The notes under the pieces were generated by a model. That model was not told where the DNA came from, did no database searches, and saw nothing but the letters and a program-made list of their open reading frames with translations. This document shows positions 1 through 5,665 of a stretch of 7,546 bases of DNA, piece after piece. Position numbers and translations under genes: made by a program. Origin of the DNA: Anaerolineales bacterium (GTDB taxonomy: Bacteria > Chloroflexota > Anaerolineae > Promineifilales > Promineifilaceae); contig JAGQGA010000255.1 in NCBI GenBank assembly GCA_020432595.1, forward strand, positions 1 to 7,546, read 5' to 3'. Within the stretch, counting starts at the first letter, position 1, and each line of letters starts with the position of its first letter.

Positions 1-43
1 AAAGCGTTAGCGCCCTCGCCTCATACACCTGCAATATTGCCAC
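1..43 (-). CDS. Possible N-terminus of a gene running off the left edge
   Basis: A GTG codon at 43-41 opens a minus-strand frame without stops to the window edge, reading MAILQVYEARALTL. An AAGGA sequence lies about 11 nt upstream, and a good sigma70-type promoter (109-136) would place the transcript start near 102, leaving a leader of about 60 nt. An ATG two bases upstream in another frame stops after 12 codons. Only 14 codons are visible, so no family can be assigned. The promoter is the best reason to believe a gene starts here; the start codon is tentative. Confidence 0.35.
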   Translation of the reverse strand, partial: MAILQVYEARALTL

Positions 44-108
44 ATCCGTCAAGTTCCTTGATATTGACAGTGAAAAGTCCACTTAAAAGAAAGATTGCTT
101 ACGGGAAA

Positions 109-136
109 AGTATAGCAAAGCCGATTTTTGCGTCAA
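109..136 (-). promoter_or_regulatory. Sigma70-type promoter firing leftward
   Basis: On the minus strand a -35 box TTGACG (136-131) and a -10 box TATACT (114-109) are separated by 16 bp, each matching consensus at five of six positions. The predicted start of transcription is near 102. It lies downstream of the selenoprotein gene and points to the gene at the left edge. A copy of the AACGGCCGTT palindrome (151-160) lies about 15 bp upstream of the -35 box. No terminator for the selenoprotein gene was found between 137 and 217. Confidence 0.6.
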
Positions 137-217
137 ATAAGAGATTTGTTAACGGCCGTTTCGCTCTTCCACCCAACTTAGACGCACGACTATTTCGCTT
201 TCTTACCTCGCTTTTCT

Positions 218-712
218 TTAGTTGCTGCTGTAATCGGCCAGCAATTCAGTCATTTGGTTAATCATGGCCTGCTCTTCCAGTGGGCCAATCCAGGTGCGGA
301 TTTCGTTGCCGTCAGGGTCGAGCAAAATGTAGGTGGAGCGGCGGAAAAGCCCCAACTGCTCGCGGATGGTGTCAAACTCGCGCCGATCAATATTGAAGTG
401 GAAAAAATCGGCCTGCTGGTTAAATTCACGTTCAAGCCTATTCACGATAGGCTTATTGTGTTGTCAGGTCGTTCACCAGTCGGCATAGGCAGTGACAAAT
501 TGCGGCCGGCCGGTGCTGGCAACCAGCCTGGGGTCGGGGTTATAGGCGTTGCGGCTGGCGGCGGTTGGCTCGGCGGCAACGGTTGGTTCGGCTGTGGGTT
601 GGGGAGCGATGGTGGGTTCGGCAGAAACGGCCGTTTCTGTACTTGTTGTCCCACACCCAGCCAATAAAAAAAACAAGGCTGGTAAAAACAGAAAACGGAG
701 CAAAACTTTCAT
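218..712 (-). CDS. Selenocysteine-containing (UxxU) thioredoxin-like lipoprotein
   Basis: One continuous minus-strand frame of 164 residues runs from ATG 712 to TAA 220-218 if two in-frame TGA codons (475-473 and 466-464, residues 80 and 83) are read as selenocysteine. Residues 1-20 are a lipoprotein signal ending in the lipobox LAGC (Cys20). A Glu/Thr/Pro/Ala-rich linker follows, then a thioredoxin fold from about residue 68. The active site reads YADW-U-TT-U-QHNKP. Trp79 precedes the first U and Pro88 sits five residues after the second, as in E. coli thioredoxin (WCGPC and Pro40). The later Asp-Gly turn (DPDGNEI) also fits. At the usual cis-Pro site the sequence has Ser126-Thr127 instead. 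A SECIS-like hairpin follows the TGAs. The likely role is extracytoplasmic thiol/disulfide chemistry on the membrane. There is no clear Shine-Dalgarno before ATG 712. A conventional annotation would split this into a truncated lipoprotein and a fragment starting at GTG 445. A decayed CxxC gene is the alternative. Confidence 0.82.
434..454 (-). promoter_or_regulatory. Bacterial SECIS-like stem-loop
   Basis: In the mRNA sense (minus strand) AAGCCUAU (454-447) pairs perfectly with AUAGGCUU (441-434) around a five-base loop CGUGA (446-442). The loop starts 17 nt after the second UGA and 26 nt after the first. The published bacterial SECIS consensus asks for about 16-37 nt from UGA to loop, a stem of several base pairs and a G among the first two loop bases. 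All three are met (second loop base is G). In known systems this hairpin recruits SelB with Sec-tRNA. Here one hairpin would have to serve two UGAs nine nucleotides apart. The stem also encodes part of the protein (Lys-Pro-Ile-Val-Asn-Arg-Leu). Confidence 0.75.
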
Positions 713-720
713 GGGTAATC

Positions 721-753
721 AAAAATGGGTCAATCTGGCTGATTGACCCATTT
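721..753 (-). terminator. Terminator-like hairpin between the FKBP and selenoprotein genes
   Basis: A 13-bp perfect stem (753-741 with 735-723) encloses a five-base loop (740-736). In the minus-strand transcript the stem core is TGGGTCAATC with GATTGACCCA, and it runs into a TTTTT tract. It begins 13 nt after the stop codon of the double-FKBP gene, the place of an intrinsic terminator. It ends only nine bases before the selenoprotein ATG at 712. Either the selenoprotein depends on read-through, or the hairpin is an attenuator or leader structure. The G+C content of the stem is moderate, so termination may be partial. Confidence 0.65.
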
Positions 754-765
754 CGCTTATTTCAC

Positions 766-1641
766 CTATTTCACATCCAACAGCTCAATTTCAAAAATGA
801 GCGTGGCGTTAGGCGGAATGACACCACCAGCCCCGGCTGCACCATAGCCAAGCTCGGCGGGAATCACCAACTGCCGTTTTGTGCCGATAGGCATACTCAG
901 CACCCCTTCATCCCAGCCGGGAATGACCTGCCCAATGCCAATGGCAAATTGAGCCGGCTGCATCCGAGGGATGGAACTATCAAACAGGGTGCCATCTTCT
1001 AGCCAGCCCGTATAATGGACGATAACTGTTTGCCCAGCTTCTGGTGTTGCACCGTCGCCTTCCACAAAATCATAATATTTCAGCCCGCTGTCGGTGACGG
1101 TGTAATCTTCTTCGGCTACTTCAGTGGGGGCTTCAGGCGGTTTGGGCAGGTCAATGGCCGACATTAGCTCCACGTCAAACGTCAGCGTGGCGTTGGGGGG
1201 AATGACACCGCCAGCCCCCGATGCGCCATAGGCAAGGTCAGGCGGGATGATGAGGGTGGCTTTGTCACCCACGTTCATCATGGCAATGCCTTGGTCCCAG
1301 CCAGGAATGACGCGGCCAGCACCCAAAACAAACTCAATAGGCTCTCCCCGGTCGAGGGAACTGTCAAAAACGGTGCCATCGGCCAGTTTGCCGGTGTAGT
1401 GGACGGCCACAAGCTGACCGGGTTGCGCCTGGGGGCCGTCACCGGCCTCTGTTTCAATGAATTGTAGTTCTGTCACGGATTCGGTTGCCTCACTTGGGTT
1501 GGTTGTTGGTTGTTCAGGGGTAGAAACGGCCGTTTCTTCTTCTCCCGTTTCTGCGGTCGGCTCATTGGCTCCACCGCAAGCTGCCAGCATCATTATTAAC
1601 ATTACTGTCAGCCAAATAACTATCTTTTGTGTTTGCTTCAC
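766..1641 (-). CDS. Lipoprotein with two tandem FKBP-type prolyl isomerase domains
   Basis: This gene encodes 291 residues from a GTG start at 1641-1639, chosen because AAGGAG lies seven bases upstream and the product then begins with a compact lipoprotein signal (lipobox LAAC, Cys22). A longer reading from 1725 would put 28 unlikely residues, covering the terminator hairpin, before the signal. After an acidic linker come two FKBP domains, at about residues 58-162 and 180-290. Both keep the FKBP12 pocket residues: Tyr in HYTG (82, 210), Phe-Asp in the VFDSS and LFDSS strands (92-93, 220-221), VIPGW (Trp115, Trp243), the Tyr of LAYGA and LGYGA (138, 266) and GGVIPPNATL. It should catalyse peptidyl-prolyl cis/trans isomerisation during folding of exported proteins, anchored at the outer face of the membrane. 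The stop is TAG. It is upstream of, and possibly co-expressed with, the thioredoxin-like selenoprotein. An AACGGCCGTT copy encodes Glu-Thr-Ala-Val-Ser in its linker. Confidence 0.93.
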   Translation of the reverse strand: MKQTQKIVIWLTVMLIMMLAACGGANEPTAETGEEETAVSTPEQPTTNPSEATESVTELQFIETEAGDGPQAQPGQLVAVHYTGKLADGTVFDSSLDRGEPIEFVLGAGRVIPGWDQGIAMMNVGDKATLIIPPDLAYGASGAGGVIPPNATLTFDVELMSAIDLPKPPEAPTEVAEEDYTVTDSGLKYYDFVEGDGATPEAGQTVIVHYTGWLEDGTLFDSSIPRMQPAQFAIGIGQVIPGWDEGVLSMPIGTKRQLVIPAELGYGAAGAGGVIPPNATLIFEIELLDVK

Positions 1642-1682
1642 ACAGTTTCTCCTTGTTGCATAGTTTGTGTTGACAGAAGAAC

Positions 1683-1722
1683 AAAAAAACCGGCTTCTTG
1701 TCGCGTTAACAAGAAACCGGTT
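1683..1722 (-). terminator. Intrinsic terminator after the flavodoxin-pentapeptide gene
   Basis: In the minus-strand transcript AACCGG (1722-1717) pairs with CCGGTT (1693-1688), and CAAGAA pairs with TTCTTG (1695-1700 with 1710-1715), interrupted by one mismatch, around a nine-base loop. Seven T residues follow (1689-1683). It lies about 100 bases after the stop codon of the flavodoxin-pentapeptide gene and 42 bases before the FKBP start. It therefore probably separates two transcription units, though it could also act as a leader attenuator for the FKBP gene. Confidence 0.75.
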
Positions 1723-1820
1723 CATGGTTGTTCACTTGTTTCAATCGCCATGAGCACATTTTAACATACAGCCCTCATTTGGCGACGCTTTCTTAGAAAC
1801 TGTCAACAAAAAACAAAGCG

Positions 1821-2849
1821 TTATAGCCCGAACTGCTTAACTTCCACCGCTCCGACTGCCTCTGGACTAAAGTCATCAGGCCAATGTGTATGAATGTTGT
1901 AACGGGCATCGGTTAGGGTTGCACCCATTAAATTGGCTGCTGCCAAGTTTGCCCACAGCAGATTAGCTTGGCTTAAGTTGGCATCGCGTAGGTCAGCTTC
2001 GGCCAGATTCGCCCAGTTCAAATCGGCTTCTTGCAAATTCGCGCCCTGTAGCGTCGTGTTGCTCAGGTTTGCGCCATTCAAAATCGCTTCAGATAGATTG
2101 GCACTGGTGAGGTCTGCAGCGTGGAGCATAGAGCCAATAAGGTTGGCGCGTTGGAGGTTGGCACCTACTAACGTGCTGTCGCTAAAATTAGCCCAATTGA
2201 GCTGTGATTCGGTCAGATTGACATTGGTTAATTCAGCAGCCGTCAGGTCTGCCTGCTTCAAATTGACTTCGCTCAAGTTCATACCAGAGAGGTCGGTAAA
2301 ACTGAGAATGGCATTGGCTAAATTGGTTACTTTGTGGTCTTTGGGTGTTTCGCCAGTCAATAGCATCGGGCGAATTTTTTGCGCCCAGTCGCGGATGATG
2401 TCCCAATTGCGAAAGTCACCATATGGGCCAGTATGGCTGCTCATGAGCATGGTCTGGGTGGGGGCTAAAGCCCCGGCAAACAGCCCTAGCCCAACAGGCT
2501 GAATATCGGGGTCAATTTTGAGAACGGGATCCATGTAGGCAAGAACGGTGCGCCGATTGTCAGCGTTGCGGTTAGCCATGGTTAAGCAGGTGGTGAAGTA
2601 GGCGACGGGTTTGGTGCGTAAGTCGGCCTGGTTTTGTTGCACAAAGGCAACGGCTTCTGGTAACCAACGCCCAACGCGAATGGAGCTGCCAACTACAATG
2701 GCACTGTATGGGGCGGTGGTTTTCATCTCGGTCACAGATTTTACTTCGACGGTTGTGGCTTCTTGGCGTAGGACATCAGCAATTGCTTCGGCAACTTCGG
2801 CAGTGGAACCAGTGCCACTGGCGTAGGCAATTAAAATTCTTTGACTCAT
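1821..2849 (-). CDS. Flavodoxin-domain protein fused to a pentapeptide-repeat solenoid
   Basis: The 342-residue product begins with a flavodoxin fold (about residues 1-165). The first strand and FMN phosphate loop read ILIAYASGTGSTAEVA (SGTGST at 11-16), as in the flavodoxin/HemG-like (protoporphyrinogen oxidase) group. After a short linker, residues 184-318 form about 27 consecutive pentapeptides of the A(N/D)LxX type (GANLQ, EADLN, WANLA and similar), enough for six to seven turns of a right-handed quadrilateral beta-helix. The N-terminal half should bind FMN and transfer electrons. The C-terminal half is a scaffold or interaction surface; pentapeptide solenoids can mimic DNA, but nothing here shows that. 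ATG 2849 has a GAGAGG-type ribosome site upstream. The stop is TAA. It is followed by its own terminator, and no signal peptide or membrane segment is seen, so it is cytoplasmic. Partner and substrate are unknown. Confidence 0.9.
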   Translation of the reverse strand: MSQRILIAYASGTGSTAEVAEAIADVLRQEATTVEVKSVTEMKTTAPYSAIVVGSSIRVGRWLPEAVAFVQQNQADLRTKPVAYFTTCLTMANRNADNRRTVLAYMDPVLKIDPDIQPVGLGLFAGALAPTQTMLMSSHTGPYGDFRNWDIIRDWAQKIRPMLLTGETPKDHKVTNLANAILSFTDLSGMNLSEVNLKQADLTAAELTNVNLTESQLNWANFSDSTLVGANLQRANLIGSMLHAADLTSANLSEAILNGANLSNTTLQGANLQEADLNWANLAEADLRDANLSQANLLWANLAAANLMGATLTDARYNIHTHWPDDFSPEAVGAVEVKQFGL

Positions 2850-2933
2850 GGGGGATTACCTCTCAATTTTGGGGATATTCTCGTTACTGTGTTTATCGTA
2901 CTGGGACAGTGAGAGGGGAACGGGTGTGGTTTG

Positions 2934-3404
2934 TCAGGGTTTGGATGGGTCGTTTGTCATGCGCTGGTGTAAAACGGGCAGAAAATAGTCGTGGTCGGCA
3001 ATGAGGGGCGGAACGGCCGTTATTGCCACCCAGAAAAGCTCAAACCAAATCGGCTCACGGCCATCGTTGGTATGGTTCTCTGCGTGAGACCATTGCTCTG
3101 GCGGTTGTTGTAGACACTGTAGATGGAAAAAAGTGCGGTGGTGCAGTTCCAGCTTGCCAAAATCGGACATGTCGCGCTGTTGCTCACCCAGACAAGAGAC
3201 AATTTGCAGCTTTGTCAGCCCCGTTTCTTCCCACGCTTCACGCAGCACGCCAACGGCCGTTTCTTCCCCTGGCTCCAGCGTTCCGGTCGGCACCTGAAGA
3301 CCCGCCTCAGGGAAATCACGATGGCGAAAAACCAGCAGTCGCTGCTGATAGGTGATATAGGCAAAAACTTTGTGGCGAATGGGGAGAGACAGCAGGGATA
3401 CCAC
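2934..3404 (-). CDS. Nudix hydrolase family protein
   Basis: This 156-residue protein carries a complete Nudix box at residues 41-63: Gly41, Glu47, Arg55-Glu56, Glu59-Glu60, Gly62 and Leu63, fitting GX5EX7REUXEEXGU. The glutamates bind the divalent metal used to hydrolyse a nucleoside-diphosphate-linked substrate. The substrate cannot be deduced. The length is typical of a single-domain Nudix enzyme. The start is the GTG at 3404; there is no good ribosome site, so the true start is uncertain. The gene ends with TGA, evidence that TGA is an ordinary stop in this genome. Two AACGGCCGTT copies lie inside it: one encodes Glu-Thr-Ala-Val within the Nudix box, the other Ile-Thr-Ala-Val near residue 128. 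It sits between the VOC gene (a 98-nt gap holding a long inverted repeat) and the flavodoxin fusion. Confidence 0.93.
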   Translation of the reverse strand: MVSLLSLPIRHKVFAYITYQQRLLVFRHRDFPEAGLQVPTGTLEPGEETAVGVLREAWEETGLTKLQIVSCLGEQQRDMSDFGKLELHHRTFFHLQCLQQPPEQWSHAENHTNDGREPIWFELFWVAITAVPPLIADHDYFLPVLHQRMTNDPSKP

Positions 3405-3434
3405 TGGGCTACTGATGGGAAAGTTAGGGACTTG

Positions 3435-3489
3435 GAGAGTAGGAGATTAAGAGATTTGTACTTTGCCAATCTCTTAATCTCCTACTCTC
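3435..3489. repeat. Perfect 22-bp inverted repeat between the VOC and Nudix genes
   Basis: Arms 3435-3456 and 3468-3489 are perfectly complementary around an 11-base spacer. Each arm is built from near-repeats of an octamer (AGGAGATT, AAGAGATT). On the plus strand it runs into a T-rich stretch (TATTTTTA), but no plus-strand gene precedes it. On the minus strand, just after the VOC stop codon, no T-run follows. It could be a transcript-end stabiliser or a copy of a dispersed intergenic repeat family. The sequence alone does not decide. Confidence 0.85.
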
Positions 3490-3502
3490 TATTTTTATGG
3501 CC

Positions 3503-3907
3503 TTACTTTGGCCCAATATAAACAACCTCAAACAAAATGCGGTCGGGCGATTCAAACATAACCTGATAATAAGTGTGGTTCTCATCGCGGGAAAATTCTG
3601 GCCGGTGGCGCGGTGTTTCAAACAAATGGGCAACACCTTGCTCCGTCAGAAAAGCGGCTGCGCTGTCTACATCGGCAATCGAGGCCGCAGCAAAGGCAAA
3701 ATGGTTCATCCCGGGGCCATCATAATCATTTGCCACATCTTTCGCCATGCCCGCAAACCAAATGCTCCCATCACCGTGTGCCGTGCCCAGAAAGCCTTCG
3801 GCCGCAAAAATCGTTTTCCAGCCCAAAAACTCAGTCAACGCTTTGTAGAATGAGATGTTGGCTGCGTCTACATGAAAAACAATGTGTCCAAACGTTGTTT
3901 GAATCAT
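3503..3907 (-). CDS. VOC (glyoxalase/dioxygenase fold) family protein, single domain
   Basis: The gene encodes 134 residues from ATG 3907, chosen because AGGAG lies five bases upstream; an upstream start at 3937 would overlap the hairpin of the preceding gene. It has the paired beta-alpha-beta-beta-beta layout of the vicinal oxygen chelate superfamily: an N-terminal half with FGHIVFHV and the SFYKALTEFLGW helix, and a C-terminal half with GMNHFAFAA and the closing strand RILFEVVY. His8, His69 and Glu127 fall where VOC enzymes place metal ligands, so a metal-dependent enzyme is likely. The substrate cannot be told. It is cytoplasmic, with no signal peptide. The stop is TAA. It probably forms its own transcript, since a hairpin lies between it and the two-domain VOC gene upstream. 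Confidence 0.88.
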   Translation of the reverse strand: MIQTTFGHIVFHVDAANISFYKALTEFLGWKTIFAAEGFLGTAHGDGSIWFAGMAKDVANDYDGPGMNHFAFAAASIADVDSAAAFLTEQGVAHLFETPRHRPEFSRDENHTYYQVMFESPDRILFEVVYIGPK

Positions 3908-3929
3908 TACGTCTCCTGTTAATGGCAAA

Positions 3930-3970
3930 GGGCGCAAAGAGTTAGCTTGTTTTTGCTTTTCTTTGCGCCC
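3930..3970 (-). terminator. Possible terminator after the two-domain VOC gene
   Basis: An 11-bp perfect stem (3970-3960 with 3940-3930; core GGGCGCAAAG with CTTTGCGCCC) encloses a 19-base A-rich loop in the minus-strand transcript. It begins 33 bases after the TAA of the two-domain VOC gene. Only a short TTT follows, so it is a weak classical terminator, and the ribosome site of the next VOC gene comes directly after it. The hairpin itself is clear; the terminator role is inferred. Confidence 0.5.
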
Positions 3971-4002
3971 CCTGCAAACTTCTAGTTCGCTGAGTTAATA
4001 CC

Positions 4003-4800
4003 TTAGTGCCCTGGCGGTGGGTCAACCGGGCCATTGAACTGCATGGCGGTGAAAACTGCCCCGGCTGGGTCTTGAATCACAGCAAAATGCCCCATTTCAC
4101 CGGCCTGCGATACGGGAACTAAGACATTACCACCTAATTCCTGGGCTTTGGCCGCCGTGGCAGCTATGTCTTCACTCATGAAGTAGACGGCCCAGTTAGG
4201 GGGAACCGGCCCCCACGAATCGTCCATCTGCATCATACCGGCTTGAATACGGCCGTTTGCCTTGAACACAGTATACCCATTATCGTCTGTGTGGGCTTCC
4301 CAATCCAAAATGGCAGCATAAAAGGCTTTGGCTGCTTCAGCATCCCGTGTCTGAAGTTCATTCCAAATAAGGGTGTTGGGTTGGTTTACCAGCTTGGCAC
4401 CGATGTGTTGGTTAGGTTGCCAAATGCCAACCATTGCCCCAGTCGGGTCTTGGATCATCGCCATGCGGCCAGATTCCATAACATCAAAGGGCGGGGAAAT
4501 GACAGTACCACCAGCATCGGCTACTTTGGCGACCACGGCATCTACATTGCTGTGGTTGACATAGGAAGACCAATGGGATGGTGTCCCAGGGGGCATCATT
4601 CCTTCCATCATTTGGCTGCCGCCAGCCACATCATATCCATCAATCTGGAACATGTAGTAGCTGTAATCTTCGCTCATAGGAATTTCCAAAGCATCCCAGC
4701 CAAATAGGCCGTGATAAAATGCTTTGGCGGCGGCAAAATCGGTGGAAGCAAGGTCTATCCAGGAAAAAATACCATCAGGATACGCAGTTACAACTTTCAT
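4003..4800 (-). CDS. Two-domain VOC family protein (CFP30B/Rv0577-like)
   Basis: This 265-residue protein has two tandem VOC domains, at about residues 8-128 and 142-255. The first contains FSWIDLASTD, an AAKAFYHGLFGW helix and GRMAMIQDPTGAMVGIWQ. The second contains TLIWNELQTRD, AAKAFYAAILDW and GHFAVIQDPAGAVF. This arrangement, including the linker NQHIGAKLVN before the second domain, closely resembles the mycobacterial CFP30B (Rv0577) family from memory. Those proteins are annotated as glyoxalase or bleomycin-resistance-like, and their true substrate is unclear. ATG 4800 has AAGGAG seven bases upstream, a strong start. The stop is TAA. An extended -10 promoter at 4901-4909 probably drives it, with an AACGGCCGTT palindrome at the predicted transcription start. 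Cytoplasmic. Confidence 0.92.
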   Translation of the reverse strand: MKVVTAYPDGIFSWIDLASTDFAAAKAFYHGLFGWDALEIPMSEDYSYYMFQIDGYDVAGGSQMMEGMMPPGTPSHWSSYVNHSNVDAVVAKVADAGGTVISPPFDVMESGRMAMIQDPTGAMVGIWQPNQHIGAKLVNQPNTLIWNELQTRDAEAAKAFYAAILDWEAHTDDNGYTVFKANGRIQAGMMQMDDSWGPVPPNWAVYFMSEDIAATAAKAQELGGNVLVPVSQAGEMGHFAVIQDPAGAVFTAMQFNGPVDPPPGH

Positions 4801-4900
4801 TTTAAGTCTCCTTGTTTAAAAACAGGTAAGCTACCCATTCCAGTGGAGGGGGGAATGCGAGGGTCGCAAAGGAATGGTTTGGTGAAAACGAACGGCCGTT

Positions 4901-4909
4901 ACTATACCA
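4901..4909 (-). promoter_or_regulatory. Extended -10 promoter for the two-domain VOC gene
   Basis: The minus strand reads TGGTATAGT (4909-4901), an extended -10 box with five of six matches to TATAAT. No convincing -35 box lies 17 bp upstream, as is common for extended -10 promoters. The next ten bases are an exact AACGGCCGTT palindrome (4900-4891), so transcription would start inside it, about 100 nt before the ATG at 4800. Confidence 0.45.
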
Positions 4910-4954
4910 TAAACAGAACAAATGTGCTACTTTTTGCCTAGGCTTATTTGGTTG

Positions 4955-5650
4955 CTATAAAGATGCTAACATGCCATTGGCATATTTGGAATTGCGGGTG
5001 CGCTGGGCAGGAAAGTGAGCCATGATCGCTTCCAGCCGGTCTGCTTGGGCAACCTCGCTTTTGATTTCAATGACGAGCAAATCATCGTTGGGTAACGGGT
5101 GGTGAAAGTTGGGGCGTGGACTGAACTGCTGGTTATAGGCTCGCTGGTCATAATCAAGCGTAGCGCGGATTTGGCCGTCGGGCGTAACGAAGTAGTCGCG
5201 GCGGTATTGGTTAATGAACGTTGGTTGGCTGGCCGCAGCCAGCAGCGGCTGCCAATCTGCGGGAACTTGCTCGTAAAGGGCGGTGAGAATGACCGACCAC
5301 GGTTGGCGCAGGTCAAGCGGGGCGGGTAGGGGAAACCGCTTTTTGCCGCCCACTAAATTGTGCTTGAACTTTAGCTCCAGCGCGGGCTGGATGACGGGGT
5401 TTTGCTGAAAATTGCCATACCAGCGCAGCCGCAGCTTTTGCCGGTCGCTGACCCCAACGATGTTGGCGTTGAGGGCGTTGAGGTGAGGGGTATCGAGGTA
5501 GAGGCTGTTAACGAGGCGGGTGGGGTAAGCAGTGCGGAAGCCGGCCGGGTGCAGCCGTAGCCAGTTGCGGGCGTTGGGGAGCAAACGGCCGTTAACCGCC
5601 ATCTTCAGCTCATAGCGCAAATCCTGATCCATACCTCGATTGTAGGTCAT
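4955..5650 (-). CDS. VTC-domain protein (polyphosphate polymerase-like, tunnel fold)
   Basis: This is a protein of about 231 residues (from ATG 5650) with the pattern of the VTC domain, the catalytic tunnel fold of yeast polyphosphate polymerase. Visible elements are RYELK (12-16), SLYLDTP (49-55), KLRLRWYG (72-79), the ALELKFK strand (Glu92, Lys94), YRRDY (149-153), LDYD (165-168), VIEIK (193-197) and NSKYANG (220-226). The alternating basic and acidic residues are those that line the tunnel and hold phosphate and metal. Bacterial members are usually only inferred to make or bind polyphosphate. The start is uncertain: TTG 5659, ATG 5650 and ATG 5632 are in frame, and an AAGG overlaps the stop codon of the upstream APH gene, which suggests translational coupling. 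No transmembrane segment is present, unlike the eukaryotic complexes. The stop is TAG. Confidence 0.87.
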   Translation of the reverse strand: MTYNRGMDQDLRYELKMAVNGRLLPNARNWLRLHPAGFRTAYPTRLVNSLYLDTPHLNALNANIVGVSDRQKLRLRWYGNFQQNPVIQPALELKFKHNLVGGKKRFPLPAPLDLRQPWSVILTALYEQVPADWQPLLAAASQPTFINQYRRDYFVTPDGQIRATLDYDQRAYNQQFSPRPNFHHPLPNDDLLVIEIKSEVAQADRLEAIMAHFPAQRTRNSKYANGMLASL

Positions 5651-5665
5651 TTTTGCCAAAATGCC

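Noticed and set aside
464..475. Genome-wide reassignment of TGA to Trp or Gly as the reason for the two in-frame TGAs
   Set aside because: The Nudix gene ends at TGA in a normal position, and the other long genes use TGG for Trp throughout with no internal TGA. Only this gene has internal TGAs, exactly at the Cys sites.
254..667. Open frame of 137 codons on the plus strand opposite the selenoprotein gene
   Set aside because: Gly-rich, low-complexity product that mirrors the Pro/Ala/Glu-rich linker on the other strand; no ribosome site and no family features.
218..712. Pseudogene with two nonsense mutations
   Set aside because: Two independent stops at precisely the two catalytic Cys codons, an intact frame on both sides and a SECIS-like hairpin are unlikely by decay. 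It remains the main alternative until selenium-pathway genes are checked.
1933..2502. Plus-strand open frame of 189 codons within the pentapeptide gene
   Set aside because: It is the antisense shadow of the repeated A(N/D)LxX codons, with a repetitive, basic product and no start signals.
4801..4830. Small hairpin near the ribosome site of the two-domain VOC gene (CCTGTTT with AAACAAGG)
   Set aside because: The stem is short with a bulge and almost no loop, so a regulatory role is not supported.
4936..4943. Palindrome GCCTAGGC after the VTC gene as a terminator
   Set aside because: Eight bases with no loop, followed on the minus strand by A residues rather than T, so it does not fit an intrinsic terminator.
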